Of a stretch of DNA of 64,000 nt, positions 8,687 to 16,380 are shown piece by piece. The notes below the pieces were generated by a model, which was not told the DNA's origin, ran no database searches, and saw only the letters and a program-made list of their open reading frames with translations. Made by a program: the position numbers and the translations under genes. The stretch comes from Thiodubiliella sp900128405 (lineage in GTDB: Bacteria > Pseudomonadota > Gammaproteobacteria > PS1 > Pseudothioglobaceae): positions 868,001-932,000 of the forward strand of contig OY821614.1 in assembly GCA_963682085.1 (NCBI GenBank). Direction: 5' to 3'. Positions within the stretch are counted from its first letter, which is position 1. Every line of letters begins with the position of its first letter.

Positions 8687-8840
8687 TTAGCTTTTTGATT
8701 CCTCGTTTTTTTTTGCGTATTTTTTTGAGGTTGGATTTTTACTCCCTGATAGCACGGCAATAACATTAACTAATGAATAAAACCACACTGCTTTGTGCCA
8801 AGTTCTGTAGGTGTCTTTGTCTTGAAAAATGATTAGTTTG
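8687..8840 (-). pseudogene. BRO-N domain gene remnant
   Basis: The minus-strand frame reads LIIFQDKDTYRTWHKAVWF and continues YSLVNVIAVLSGSKNP before drifting into low-complexity sequence and a stop at 8687-8689. The pattern matches the N-terminus of the two BRO-N-like genes in this island (LFQNQNIRTHWDEENEKWFF, then VQDIVQILSES). No in-frame start codon remains, so this is the decayed 5' end of a third paralogue. Confidence 0.6.
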
Positions 8841-8845
8841 TTTTT

Positions 8846-9322
8846 TTACCATAAGTCAAGACGTAATAATTCTAATAAATTTATGTTTCTCACGCCAACC
8901 TCTGATAAATTACAAACTGTTGGTATTTTATAACTCCTTTTTTGCTGTTTTAAAGATGGCTGTCTTTTTTCATTAGTTATCAAAATAGAATTTGTTCTTT
9001 TGGCAATAACTATAATAAATATATCGTTTTCACCAACACCAGAACCATATCCCTCTTCTTGAATATCAAGAAGATTTTTTATTGTAATTGCTTCTTCCAG
9101 GTCGACAGCTTCTTTTTTATAAACAGTAATATTTTCAACTATTTGAGTAAATTCTATTTGATCAATTTTTTTCTTAGCTTCATCTAGTGCAACACTTGAT
9201 ATTACAAAAATCTCTTCATCAATATTTTCTTTAAACTTACCCCACAACGATTTAAAAACAGGATTTGTAATAGGGTAATTGTCCCACAAATCAATCAGAG
9301 CAGATGCGTCAAGAATATACAA
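8846..9322 (-). CDS. PIN-domain ribonuclease toxin, DUF4411-like
   Basis: 158 aa. It starts MYILDASALIDLWDNYP, with the first PIN acidic residue at D5. Further acidic positions appear in 'VALDEAKKK' and 'VGENDIFIIVIAKR', and the ITNEK segment is typical of the PIN fold. PIN proteins of this type (DUF4411) are predicted RNases paired with Xre-COG2856 proteins in toxin-antitoxin modules. The gene overlaps the end of its upstream partner by 14 bp, supporting co-translation. Toxicity is inferred from family and context only. Confidence 0.8.
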   Translation of the reverse strand: MYILDASALIDLWDNYPITNPVFKSLWGKFKENIDEEIFVISSVALDEAKKKIDQIEFTQIVENITVYKKEAVDLEEAITIKNLLDIQEEGYGSGVGENDIFIIVIAKRTNSILITNEKRQPSLKQQKRSYKIPTVCNLSEVGVRNINLLELLRLDLW

Positions 9323-10481
9323 ATTCAGCCTCCAATTTATGTAAAGATCGTATTTTTAGGTTGTCTAAATGTGTACTGGCTTTGCTTAAAGTAATGTGCT
9401 GATTTTGCAAAGCATCTAAAACAGTTGCTACATAGGGTTTTCCGAAAATATTAATAGGCTCCCTATGTCTGTAAACTCTTGGAATTTGCCTTTTAGTTCC
9501 TAATTTTTTTTGATTTTCCTCCTCTATTTCCCTCTGAATTTGTTGCTGTTTTTTTAAAGCTCTATAGGCTTGATAATGATCTTTAGTAATTTTTTGATCT
9601 CTAAATAAACGATATAAAATTGCATCACTACTAACACACCAAAGATCTTTAAAGTTTTTCAAATAGCTATCGTGTTCTTCTATATCTAAATTTTGCAATT
9701 TTTCCAAATTGATTTTATTTATTGCATTTTGTGGTATTAAAACATTACTGGCAAATTCATTAGCCTCTTTTTCTTTGCCGTTATAATTATAAAAATCTTC
9801 ATCCTCATCAAGCACACTTTCTTTGTGCAATAATAGATGCGCTAATTCATGCATTAAAGTAAAGGCTTGAGCACCTTCGCTAGTTTGTTTTTTGATAACA
9901 ATAATAGGAAGTGTTTTATAATAAAGAGAAAAACCACGCACAGGACTACTTTTCTCAATTTGCCATTTTCCAGCAAAACCATTACTTACAAATACCATTA
10001 TTCCTTTACCTTCCACCAACTTTCGTAACCCATTAAAACTCAAATTGTCTCTAATTCCCAACCACTCTCTAACCTGCTCAAACGGTTTTGTAGAATTTAC
10101 GGTAATGCCCAAATTTTGAATAATAGGCATATTTAAATCTTTTAATAAATTTAAATAAACTTTTCGATGTAACTCAACTCTTTCAATTAATGCATTAATT
10201 TTTTTTGAATGCGTAGGCTTTTGATTGTGAATAGTGCGAAATTGTGGAGAATAAACCAACTCTTCATTAACTGGATTTGGGTTCAAGAAAAATAATAAAC
10301 TTCGATTAAAAAAAGCTGCCAACATTTCCAATTGATGCACGCTAAAGGCGGCCTTTTCCGCCATAGCATCGTTGATTGTGCTTTGGGATATTTGAATATC
10401 ATTATATAATTTTGTAACATCAATTCCCAATATATTGCAACAAAACTGCAAGCGAGTTGGATTAATGGCTATTTTTTTCAT
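9309..10481 (-). CDS. Xre-type HTH plus ImmA/IrrE metallopeptidase protein (predicted antitoxin)
   Basis: 390 aa. The N-terminus has a helix-turn-helix-like segment (residues ~5-60, 'LYNDIQISQSTINDAMAEK'). The central part is a COG2856/ImmA-IrrE zinc peptidase with HELAHLLLHKE around residue 213 and a downstream acidic EKEANEFASNVLIP stretch. In Xre-COG2856/DUF4411 modules the peptidase-HTH protein is taken as antitoxin and autorepressor for the downstream PIN protein. The module sits inside the restriction locus between hsdS and hsdR, a frequent arrangement for addiction cassettes. The peptidase target is unknown. Confidence 0.82.
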   Translation of the reverse strand: MKKIAINPTRLQFCCNILGIDVTKLYNDIQISQSTINDAMAEKAAFSVHQLEMLAAFFNRSLLFFLNPNPVNEELVYSPQFRTIHNQKPTHSKKINALIERVELHRKVYLNLLKDLNMPIIQNLGITVNSTKPFEQVREWLGIRDNLSFNGLRKLVEGKGIMVFVSNGFAGKWQIEKSSPVRGFSLYYKTLPIIVIKKQTSEGAQAFTLMHELAHLLLHKESVLDEDEDFYNYNGKEKEANEFASNVLIPQNAINKINLEKLQNLDIEEHDSYLKNFKDLWCVSSDAILYRLFRDQKITKDHYQAYRALKKQQQIQREIEEENQKKLGTKRQIPRVYRHREPINIFGKPYVATVLDALQNQHITLSKASTHLDNLKIRSLHKLEAEFVYS

Positions 10482-10490
10482 AATATTATT

Positions 10491-10560
10491 TTAAACTAAT
10501 TCTCCCTTAAATGCTTTTTAACAATCCTTTTGTTTCGTAAGCCTTAAACTTGCCAAAAAA
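10491..10560 (-). pseudogene. Remnant of an hsdS 3' end
   Basis: The minus strand reads KAFKGELV then stop, preceded by an in-frame stop and KQKDC. This matches the usual HsdS ending; the intact hsdS in this island ends ILQKAFNGEL. Only about 15 codons are recognisable, so this looks like a leftover from an earlier or duplicated specificity gene. Confidence 0.45.
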
Positions 10561-10603
10561 CCAGTGTAAACATCACCAACTTTTTTTAATTCTCTTATCT
10601 GGA

Positions 10604-10723
10604 CTATATATTAGGTGATTTAAATGGTATCTCCTTCAAAGCTATTGCTTTATCTAAATGTTGCTCAAACAAATCTTTATCATTTGGCTCATACACATAA
10701 ATTGTTATTAGTTTAGATTCCAT
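10604..10723 (-). CDS. Small hypothetical protein, 39 aa
   Basis: An ATG at 10723 preceded by GAGAGGAG at about 10 bases spacing opens a 39-codon frame reading MESKLITIYVYEPNDKDLFE and onward to PFKSPNI. I do not recognise it. The good ribosome-binding site argues for translation, but the gene lies among remnants between the truncated BRO-N gene and the antitoxin gene, so it may itself be a fragment. Confidence 0.35.
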   Translation of the reverse strand: MESKLITIYVYEPNDKDLFEQHLDKAIALKEIPFKSPNI

Positions 10724-10779
10724 TTTTTTAAACTCCTCTCAAAAATTATTATTTTAACTGTTTTTATACCAGTTACGCC

Positions 10780-11277
10780 TCACTGTTGCCATTCATCCGT
10801 TAAATTTTGGCGAATAGCAATACCGCGTAAGCATTTATCAATCCAATCTTTGGGGTAGCCTTTTTGCTCATAAATGGCTTTCATTCGCTGTTGTGCCAGC
10901 TCTGGGTTTTCTATTTCATCTAAGCGTTCTTTGCCGACTTGGGTGAGCCATAGTTTAAAAGGTTCGGCTTTTTTTTTGGAGGGAATGGATTGAATTAAAC
11001 GGAAAATATCTTTGGCATCGGCAACATCTGTTAATCTCATTTTTCCATCAGCGGAGAGCATTTTCAAACGGTTACAATTTGTAACCGTTTCATTTCCCTC
11101 TTTTACCAGCCTGTGTTTTAAAACTTTCCAGTAGTTTCTCGCTCCCTGATAGTCTTTTTGCTCGGTTAATATTTCAACAATATTAATGATAGAAAAAAAC
11201 CATTTTTCCAGCTTTTTATCCCAATGGGTTCTGATTTTTTGGTTTTGAAACAGTTGTAATTTATATGGATTTTTCAT
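10780..11277 (-). CDS. BRO-N/DinD-like protein, truncated paralogue
   Basis: 165 aa. It is clearly paralogous to the 255-aa protein at 12418-13185 over its whole length: both start QLFQNQxIRTHWD, share IQSIPS and AEPFKLWL, and continue into LTDEWQQ. Here translation stops right after LTDEWQQ at TGA, where the intact copy has CGA followed by GIKKGLEYAIL. The conserved C-terminal half is therefore missing. BRO-N proteins are DNA-binding-like and common in type I restriction loci, with no settled role. It overlaps hsdS by 4 bp. It may be inactive. Confidence 0.75.
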   Translation of the reverse strand: MKNPYKLQLFQNQKIRTHWDKKLEKWFFSIINIVEILTEQKDYQGARNYWKVLKHRLVKEGNETVTNCNRLKMLSADGKMRLTDVADAKDIFRLIQSIPSKKKAEPFKLWLTQVGKERLDEIENPELAQQRMKAIYEQKGYPKDWIDKCLRGIAIRQNLTDEWQQ

Positions 11278-12425
11278 AATTCTCCATTAAAGGCTTTTTG
11301 TAAGATTGATTTTTTAAGTTCAGACAAGTCTATAATTTTTTGCTGATAAATAACTTCTAGTTTTTTAACTTGGGACTGTAGTTGCTCTAATTTTTGAACA
11401 ATTTGTTTTTGTTCATTTTTTAATTTTGGAAAGGATATAGTGATTTTAATCAAATCTTTTTTTACTAAACTTGGTAATGTTGTGCCTTTATCTAATTCTT
11501 TAAAATTAAAACTCCTACAAAAGTAATATAAAAATTCATTTGTTAATTTATCGCTTGCTATTAGTCCAAACGCTGTATCTACATTCCAGAAATTAGTTTT
11601 AATAAATAACGGCTTATTTATTGTACCTTTTCTTCCTATAATTGTAGTTCCTGATACGCAAAGAAATTTATCTGCATAACCCATTACTTTACCTGCACTT
11701 CCTAAAATTGGATATTTGCCATTAGGATTTAATACTTCTTTTTGATTTCTGCCACTACGAATTTCAATTACCTCTCCCAAAGTTTTTTCTTCCCAATCAT
11801 CGCCTTTATTCTCAAAAACATTATTCAAATAACTTTCAAATAATTCTTTGGCATTTTGTAAATTGGTTTTGGCGATGGCTTCTGCTTTGGTTATTTCTGC
11901 AAAGGTTTTATCAAGAATTGCCACGATACATTTTTGTTCGGGGAGTGAGGGAAGTGGGATATTCAATTTTTTGAATTTCGCCATAGAGACACCGCCAATT
12001 ATTCCTGTCATTTGACCTTGAAAGTCTTTTTGAAAATTATCACTAAAATAATAATAATAAATATACTTGTTGCTAATACCATTTTTTACAATTAAAGCGA
12101 ACAGTTTATTTCCAAAGCAAACTTCTTGACTAGTAAAGCCAATTTTTCTGCCAGCACTACCTCCTTCGGCACAAATTAAAGTTGTATTTTTTGGAACAAA
12201 TCTAAAATTTGATTTTTCTTCAAAAGGAATACTAATGCCATTACTGTAATCAATTATATTTTCATAAGAAATATCTTTTGTTGCTATATAAGGCATTCCA
12301 CCATTAATATTTAAGTATTTTTCCTTTTTAATAGTTGCATTTATACTATTACCATTAAATATTTTACCTATATCTCCCAAGTTCTTAACTTCCCACCCTT
12401 TCGGCAACGGTTTATTTTCATTCAT
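11274..12425 (-). CDS. hsdS: Type I restriction-modification specificity subunit HsdS
   Basis: 383 aa with the two-half HsdS organisation. Target-recognition domain 1 is at about residues 8-150 (starting PLPKGWEVKNLGDIG), followed by a conserved helical spacer (IPLPSLPEQKCIVAILDK). Target-recognition domain 2 starts at about 210 (DDWEEKTLGEVIEIRSG), followed by a second coiled helix ending ILQKAFNGEL. It sets the DNA sequence recognised by the methylase and nuclease complexes. It overlaps both neighbouring BRO-N-like genes (8 bp upstream, 4 bp downstream), so the operon is tightly coupled. Confidence 0.94.
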   Translation of the reverse strand: MNENKPLPKGWEVKNLGDIGKIFNGNSINATIKKEKYLNINGGMPYIATKDISYENIIDYSNGISIPFEEKSNFRFVPKNTTLICAEGGSAGRKIGFTSQEVCFGNKLFALIVKNGISNKYIYYYYFSDNFQKDFQGQMTGIIGGVSMAKFKKLNIPLPSLPEQKCIVAILDKTFAEITKAEAIAKTNLQNAKELFESYLNNVFENKGDDWEEKTLGEVIEIRSGRNQKEVLNPNGKYPILGSAGKVMGYADKFLCVSGTTIIGRKGTINKPLFIKTNFWNVDTAFGLIASDKLTNEFLYYFCRSFNFKELDKGTTLPSLVKKDLIKITISFPKLKNEQKQIVQKLEQLQSQVKKLEVIYQQKIIDLSELKKSILQKAFNGEL

Positions 12426-13185
12426 CTCTTTTATCCTCTAAAAGATTCTGAAAATTTTTACCGCTAATTACTTTTTTACCTGTTTGCTTTTCAATTTCAA
12501 GTCGGGCTTTTTGAGCAACACCGCCGCCTTTTGAGGCTTCAGCTAACATATTAAGCACCAGCTCAAGATTACTCATATTATCTCGTAGGTTTTCTTGTTT
12601 TAAGCCTTTGAGTTTTTTGTAGTCTTTGATGGATTTACCCGTCCACGCCTTGGTGATTTCATCAGTTAAAATAGCATATTCCAAACCTTTTTTTATGCCT
12701 CGCTGTTGCCATTCATCGGTGAGGTCTTTTCTGATTTCAATGCTTTTTAGGCGTTGGTTGATCCACGATTTAGAATAGCCTTTTTTAAGATAGGTTGCCA
12801 TTGCTCTATCAAAAGCCAGTTCTGGGTCTTCAGTTTCCGATATTCTTTCTGCCCCAACTTTTGCCAACCAAAGTTTAAAGGGCTCGGCTTTAGGAGACGG
12901 GATAGATTGAATAATCCTTAAAATTCCTTCGGTATTTGCGGCTTGTATTTTACGCTTTTTGCCATCTGCTGCTATCATTTCAAGGGGGGTACAGATTGTC
13001 CCCCAGTTGGTATTTAGCTCGGTATTTCGGCTACGCATTTTTTTAATGTATTGCTTTACATTGTTGCTTTCTGATAATATTTGAACAATATCTTGCACGG
13101 AAAAAAACCATTTCTCATTTTCTTCGTCCCAATGTGTTCTAATATTTTGATTCTGAAAAAGCTGAGTTTTACTTTTTTTCTTCAT
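12418..13185 (-). CDS. BRO-N/DinD-like protein in type I R-M operon
   Basis: 255 aa. The N-terminal BRO-like domain (residues ~5-130) includes THWDEENEKWFFSVQDIV and IQSIPSPKAEPFKLWLAKVG. The C-terminal half has GLKQENLRDNMSNLELVLNML and a helical end recalling DinD. It lies between hsdM and hsdS with overlaps at both ends (ATGA with hsdM, 8 bp with hsdS). Such genes are frequent in type I loci of many phyla, suggesting an accessory or regulatory part in restriction or phage response, but no biochemical function is established. This is the intact member of three copies here. Confidence 0.8.
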   Translation of the reverse strand: MKKKSKTQLFQNQNIRTHWDEENEKWFFSVQDIVQILSESNNVKQYIKKMRSRNTELNTNWGTICTPLEMIAADGKKRKIQAANTEGILRIIQSIPSPKAEPFKLWLAKVGAERISETEDPELAFDRAMATYLKKGYSKSWINQRLKSIEIRKDLTDEWQQRGIKKGLEYAILTDEITKAWTGKSIKDYKKLKGLKQENLRDNMSNLELVLNMLAEASKGGGVAQKARLEIEKQTGKKVISGKNFQNLLEDKRDE

Positions 13186-14630
13186 AACAATTTTTGAACG
13201 CTTTTTAAAAGTGTCGCACTTTCCTTATCAAGTTCTGTCATATTTTCTAAAATTTCTTCTGGCGTTCTCAAGGGCGCTTCTTCGGGTGTGTTGGGATTTT
13301 TTGCGGATAAATCTAGGGTTTTTTGGTCGAGGTCGGCAATGTTTAGTGTCCAAGAATTTTCGCTGTTTGCTTGGGTTTTTTGTAGGGTGATGAATTCGGC
13401 TAAATCTTTTTCGTTGAGTGGGTTGGTTTTGCCTAGGTTTCTGTCTAAATTGAGTTGGTAGAACCAAGTTTTTTGTGTGGCGTTGCCTTTTTCGAAGAAT
13501 AGCACGACGGTTTTAACGCCAGCGCCTGTGAAAGTGCCACCGGGTAAATCTAGCACGGTGTGTAAATTACAATAGGTTAATAACTCTTTTCGCAAGGCGA
13601 TGGAGGCATTATCGGTATTGCTTAAAAAGGTGTTTTTAATTACCACGCCTGCTTTGCCGCCTGCTTTTAAAATCTTGATAAAATGTTGCAGGAATAAACT
13701 GGCTGTTTCGCCTGTTCTAATCGGGAAGTTTTGTTGCACTTCATTGCGTTCTTTACCGCCAAAAGGTGGGTTTGCTAGAATCACATGGTAGCGGTCTTTT
13801 TCCTGAATATCTGCCAGATTTTCAGCGAGGGTGTTGCTGTGAATAATATTGGGGGCTTCTACGCCGTGCAAAATCATATTCATAATGCCGATGATATAGG
13901 CGAGGGATTTTTTTTCTTTGCCATAAAAGGTATTTTTTTGCAAAATTTCAGCTTGACTGGCAGAAAGGCCTTTGGTATTTAGATATTCAAAGGCTTCTAC
14001 CAAGAAACCTGCTGACCCTACGGCACCGTCATAAATGGTATCGCCAATGACGGGAGCAACCACTTTGATGATGGTTTTAATGAGGGGGCGAGGGGTGTAA
14101 TATTCACCGCCATTGCGTCCAGCGTTGCCCATATTTTTGATTTTGCCCTCATAAAGATGACTCATTTCGTGTTTTTCTTTGTGGGTTCTAAAATGTAACT
14201 CGTCAACTAAATTAACCACTTCACGCAAATTGTAGCCACTTTGGATGCGGTTTTTTAATTCGCTAAAAATTTCACCAATTTTATATTCAATGGTATTGGC
14301 GTTTTCGGCGTTGCCTTTAAACTTTTTAAAATAAGGAAACAGCTCGTTGTTTACAAAATCTACAAGGTCATCACCTGTTTTTGCGTTGTGATCAATTTTG
14401 TTGTTTTCCAGTTTAGGGGCAGCCCATTGGTGCCATTGGAATTTTTTCCCGATAATTTGTTGGTAAGTGGTGCCTGAGAGTTGTGCCTCGGTGTGCTTAT
14501 CTTTTTCCAAATCATCTAAATATTTTAAAAATAAAATCCACGAGGTTTGCTCCACATAATCTAATTCACTGCCACAACCGCTGTCTTTGTGCAGAATGTC
14601 GTCTATATTTTTAAAAGTTTGTTCAAACAT
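13182..14630 (-). CDS. hsdM: Type I restriction-modification methyltransferase subunit HsdM
   Basis: 482 aa. An N-terminal helical HsdM_N region precedes the N6-adenine methylase domain, with GEYYTPR at 175-181, the SAM-binding DGAVGSAGFL at 201-210 (canonical DPACGTGGFL, so slightly diverged) and catalytic NPPF at 287-290. It methylates adenines in the HsdS target and is required for both modification and restriction. It is the first gene of the operon; the possible promoter lies about 35 bp upstream. Confidence 0.95.
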   Translation of the reverse strand: MFEQTFKNIDDILHKDSGCGSELDYVEQTSWILFLKYLDDLEKDKHTEAQLSGTTYQQIIGKKFQWHQWAAPKLENNKIDHNAKTGDDLVDFVNNELFPYFKKFKGNAENANTIEYKIGEIFSELKNRIQSGYNLREVVNLVDELHFRTHKEKHEMSHLYEGKIKNMGNAGRNGGEYYTPRPLIKTIIKVVAPVIGDTIYDGAVGSAGFLVEAFEYLNTKGLSASQAEILQKNTFYGKEKKSLAYIIGIMNMILHGVEAPNIIHSNTLAENLADIQEKDRYHVILANPPFGGKERNEVQQNFPIRTGETASLFLQHFIKILKAGGKAGVVIKNTFLSNTDNASIALRKELLTYCNLHTVLDLPGGTFTGAGVKTVVLFFEKGNATQKTWFYQLNLDRNLGKTNPLNEKDLAEFITLQKTQANSENSWTLNIADLDQKTLDLSAKNPNTPEEAPLRTPEEILENMTELDKESATLLKSVQKLL

Positions 14631-14664
14631 GGTTTATTGTAATATTTATACAAAAAAAATGAAT

Positions 14665-14691
14665 ATTATAGCCTATTGATTAAATTAACAA
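14665..14691 (-). promoter_or_regulatory. Possible hsdM promoter
   Basis: On the minus strand, TTGTTA (14686-14691) and a perfect TATAAT (14665-14670) are separated by 15 bp, about 35 bp before the hsdM start. The short spacer lowers confidence. Confidence 0.4.
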
Positions 14692-15096
14692 CACACAAGC
14701 AATAAACCTCAGTCCAAATATAAGCCACCCCTATTCTAAATAATTTTTCCTGCCTAAAAAACCATTTTCCAATCAGCAATCTATGGATTTTATCAATCAT
14801 TACTCAGCCAACAATTGATTTTCTAATTGTTGGGCAAATGCTCTTACTTTTTGAAAATGGCATCATGGTGTTTTGCTAATGCATCGGAGTGGTGTTTAGT
14901 TTTTTTAGTGGCAGTCTAAAAAAAATTAGAAAATATTGTTTTTAATCGATTTTGTGCATTATTTGACGCTTTAATTAAGTCGCTTGATTGCGTTGCTTGC
15001 TCTCATGCCCTAAGTTCAACGGCTATTTTTTGCACCCAAGAAAAAAAAGGTAGGTGCTAGGCTTATAATCTCTATTTTTGAATTTAAGTACTTGGA
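14692..15096. other. Intergenic region without recognisable gene
   Basis: This AT-rich stretch lies between the divergent hsdM and rpsF genes. A minus-strand segment at about 14815-14920 reads like a decayed coding fragment in shifting frames (HHSDALAKHH, then VRAFAQQLENQLLAE), but no family can be named. Otherwise I see nothing. Confidence 0.35.
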
Positions 15097-15125
15097 TTAG
15101 GAAAGTCATAAAAAGTGTGTATAAT
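15097..15125 (+). promoter_or_regulatory. Promoter of the rpsF operon
   Basis: TTAGGA and a perfect TATAAT (15120-15125) are separated by 17 bp. The site precedes the leader hairpin and rpsF. Confidence 0.55.
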
Positions 15126-15137
15126 GCACATTCCCTT

Positions 15138-15174
15138 GCTTGACCAAGTGCTAACTTGGCAAGCTATTTTTTTT
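15138..15174 (+). promoter_or_regulatory. Terminator-like hairpin in the rpsF leader (possible attenuator)
   Basis: GCTTGACCAAGT pairs with ACTTGGCAAGC (one bulged A) around a 4-base loop, followed by TATTTTTTTT. It lies between the promoter and the rpsF start, so it would act on the operon's own leader transcript. Ribosomal protein S6:S18 leaders are known regulators in many bacteria; whether this is that element is inferred. Confidence 0.55.
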
Positions 15175-15198
15175 AATAACCATAAGGAGAAAACACTC

Positions 15199-15552
15199 AT
15201 GAGACACTATGAGATTACACTAATTGTGCATCCCGACCAATCTGCACAGGTTGGCACAATGCTAGACAAATACAAAGAAATGATTACCTCTGACGGCGGT
15301 AGCGTCCACCGTGAAGAAGACTGGGGTCGTAAGCACCTCGCTTATCCAATCAAGAAAATTTACAAGGCACATTACTTAATGTTCAACATTGAATGTAATC
15401 AAGAAACGCTTGATAAATTAAATTATAACTTTCGTTTTAATGATGCCATTTTAAGAAATTTAATTATTTCTAAAAAAGCAGCAATTACTGAGCCTTCAAT
15501 TATGATGACTGCCAAAGACTCAGACGAAAATAAAAATAAACACAAGCGATAG
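15199..15552 (+). CDS. rpsF: 30S ribosomal protein S6
   Basis: 117 aa starting MRHYEITLIVHPDQSAQVG, the classic S6 opening. The frame is open further upstream, but ATG at 15199 has AAGGAG at ideal spacing and gives the normal N-terminus. Conserved EDWGRKHLAYPIKK appears near residues 40-53. S6 binds 16S rRNA together with S18, which is encoded next. The C-terminus is a short charged tail (DSDENKNKHKR). It leads the rpsF-rpsR-rplI operon. Confidence 0.96.
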   Translation: MRHYEITLIVHPDQSAQVGTMLDKYKEMITSDGGSVHREEDWGRKHLAYPIKKIYKAHYLMFNIECNQETLDKLNYNFRFNDAILRNLIISKKAAITEPSIMMTAKDSDENKNKHKR

Positions 15553-15561
15553 GAGATTATT

Positions 15562-15816
15562 ATGGCTAAGCAACAAAAAAGAAAGCGTAGACCTCTAATT
15601 AAAATCAACACTTTTTGTCGTTTCACGGCAGCAGGCGTTAAAGAAATTGACTACAAAGAAATAGAGGTGTTACTAAAGAACATTGAGGAAGGCGGCAAAA
15701 TTATGCCATCAAGAACAACAGGTACAAACGCTAAGTTCCAGCGTCAATTGACGACTGCAATCAAGCGTGCTAGATTCCTAGCGTTGATTCCTTACACTGA
15801 CAAGCATAAAAAATAG
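15562..15816 (+). CDS. rpsR: 30S ribosomal protein S18
   Basis: 84 aa with a basic start (MAKQQKRKRRP), the family signature FCRFTAAGVKEIDYKE and then the C-terminal IMPSRTTGTNAKFQRQLTTA rRNA-binding block. It forms a heterodimer with S6 on the platform of the small subunit. AGGAG lies just before ATG and the spacing to rpsF is 9 bp. Length is slightly above the 75-aa E. coli protein. Confidence 0.97.
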   Translation: MAKQQKRKRRPLIKINTFCRFTAAGVKEIDYKEIEVLLKNIEEGGKIMPSRTTGTNAKFQRQLTTAIKRARFLALIPYTDKHKK

Positions 15817-15825
15817 GAGTTAATC

Positions 15826-16281
15826 ATGCAAGTAATTTTATTAGAAACAATTGGTAAATTAGGTGGCTTAGGTGACATTGCTAATGTTAAATCTGGCTAT
15901 GCACGCAACTTCCTTATTCCGCAAGGAAAGGCTAAGCCTGCAACAGCGGCTAATATGGCTGAATTTAAAATAATTAAGGCAGACTTAGAAGCAAAAGAAA
16001 TGACAATGATTAAAGCGGCAACAGAAAAAGCAGAATCAATGACAGAAGTGGTTTGCACGCTTAAAGCAAATGCAAGCGAAGAAGGTAAGTTGTTCGGTTC
16101 TGTTACCACCGCAGATATTGTTGCAAGCTTGGCTGATTTGGGTCACGAAGTTGAAAAACGCAACATTAACTTATCTGAAGCAATTCATCATATTGGTGAA
16201 TACGATGTTAACATTACGCTACACACCAATATTAACATTACTGTTAAGGTCATTGTTGAAGCCTCAGAAGGTGAGCAATAA
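15826..16281 (+). CDS. rplI: 50S ribosomal protein L9
   Basis: 151 aa. The N-terminal domain has the conserved GGLGDIANVKSGYARNFLIP (residues ~14-33), and after a long connecting helix the C-terminal domain has EGKLFGSVTTADI. It binds 23S rRNA near L1. The start ATG follows GGAG. It is the last gene of the ribosomal operon, with a terminator 45 bp downstream. Confidence 0.97.
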   Translation: MQVILLETIGKLGGLGDIANVKSGYARNFLIPQGKAKPATAANMAEFKIIKADLEAKEMTMIKAATEKAESMTEVVCTLKANASEEGKLFGSVTTADIVASLADLGHEVEKRNINLSEAIHHIGEYDVNITLHTNINITVKVIVEASEGEQ

Positions 16282-16326
16282 AAAACAACCAGCAATTACC
16301 TCTTAAAGGGTAATTAAGTTAAAATA

Positions 16327-16353
16327 AAAACCCTCTTATCGAGGGTTTTTTTA
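16327..16353 (+). terminator. Intrinsic terminator after rplI
   Basis: The stem AACCCTC/GAGGGTT with a TTATC loop is followed by TTTTTT. It separates the ribosomal operon from dnaB. Confidence 0.85.
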
Positions 16354-16380
16354 TTTCAAGAGAAATACTTATTAGTCATT

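Noticed and set aside
15115..15198. N-terminal extension of rpsF
   Set aside because: The extra codons cover the promoter and leader hairpin; ATG at 15199 has a strong AAGGAG and gives the canonical S6 start.
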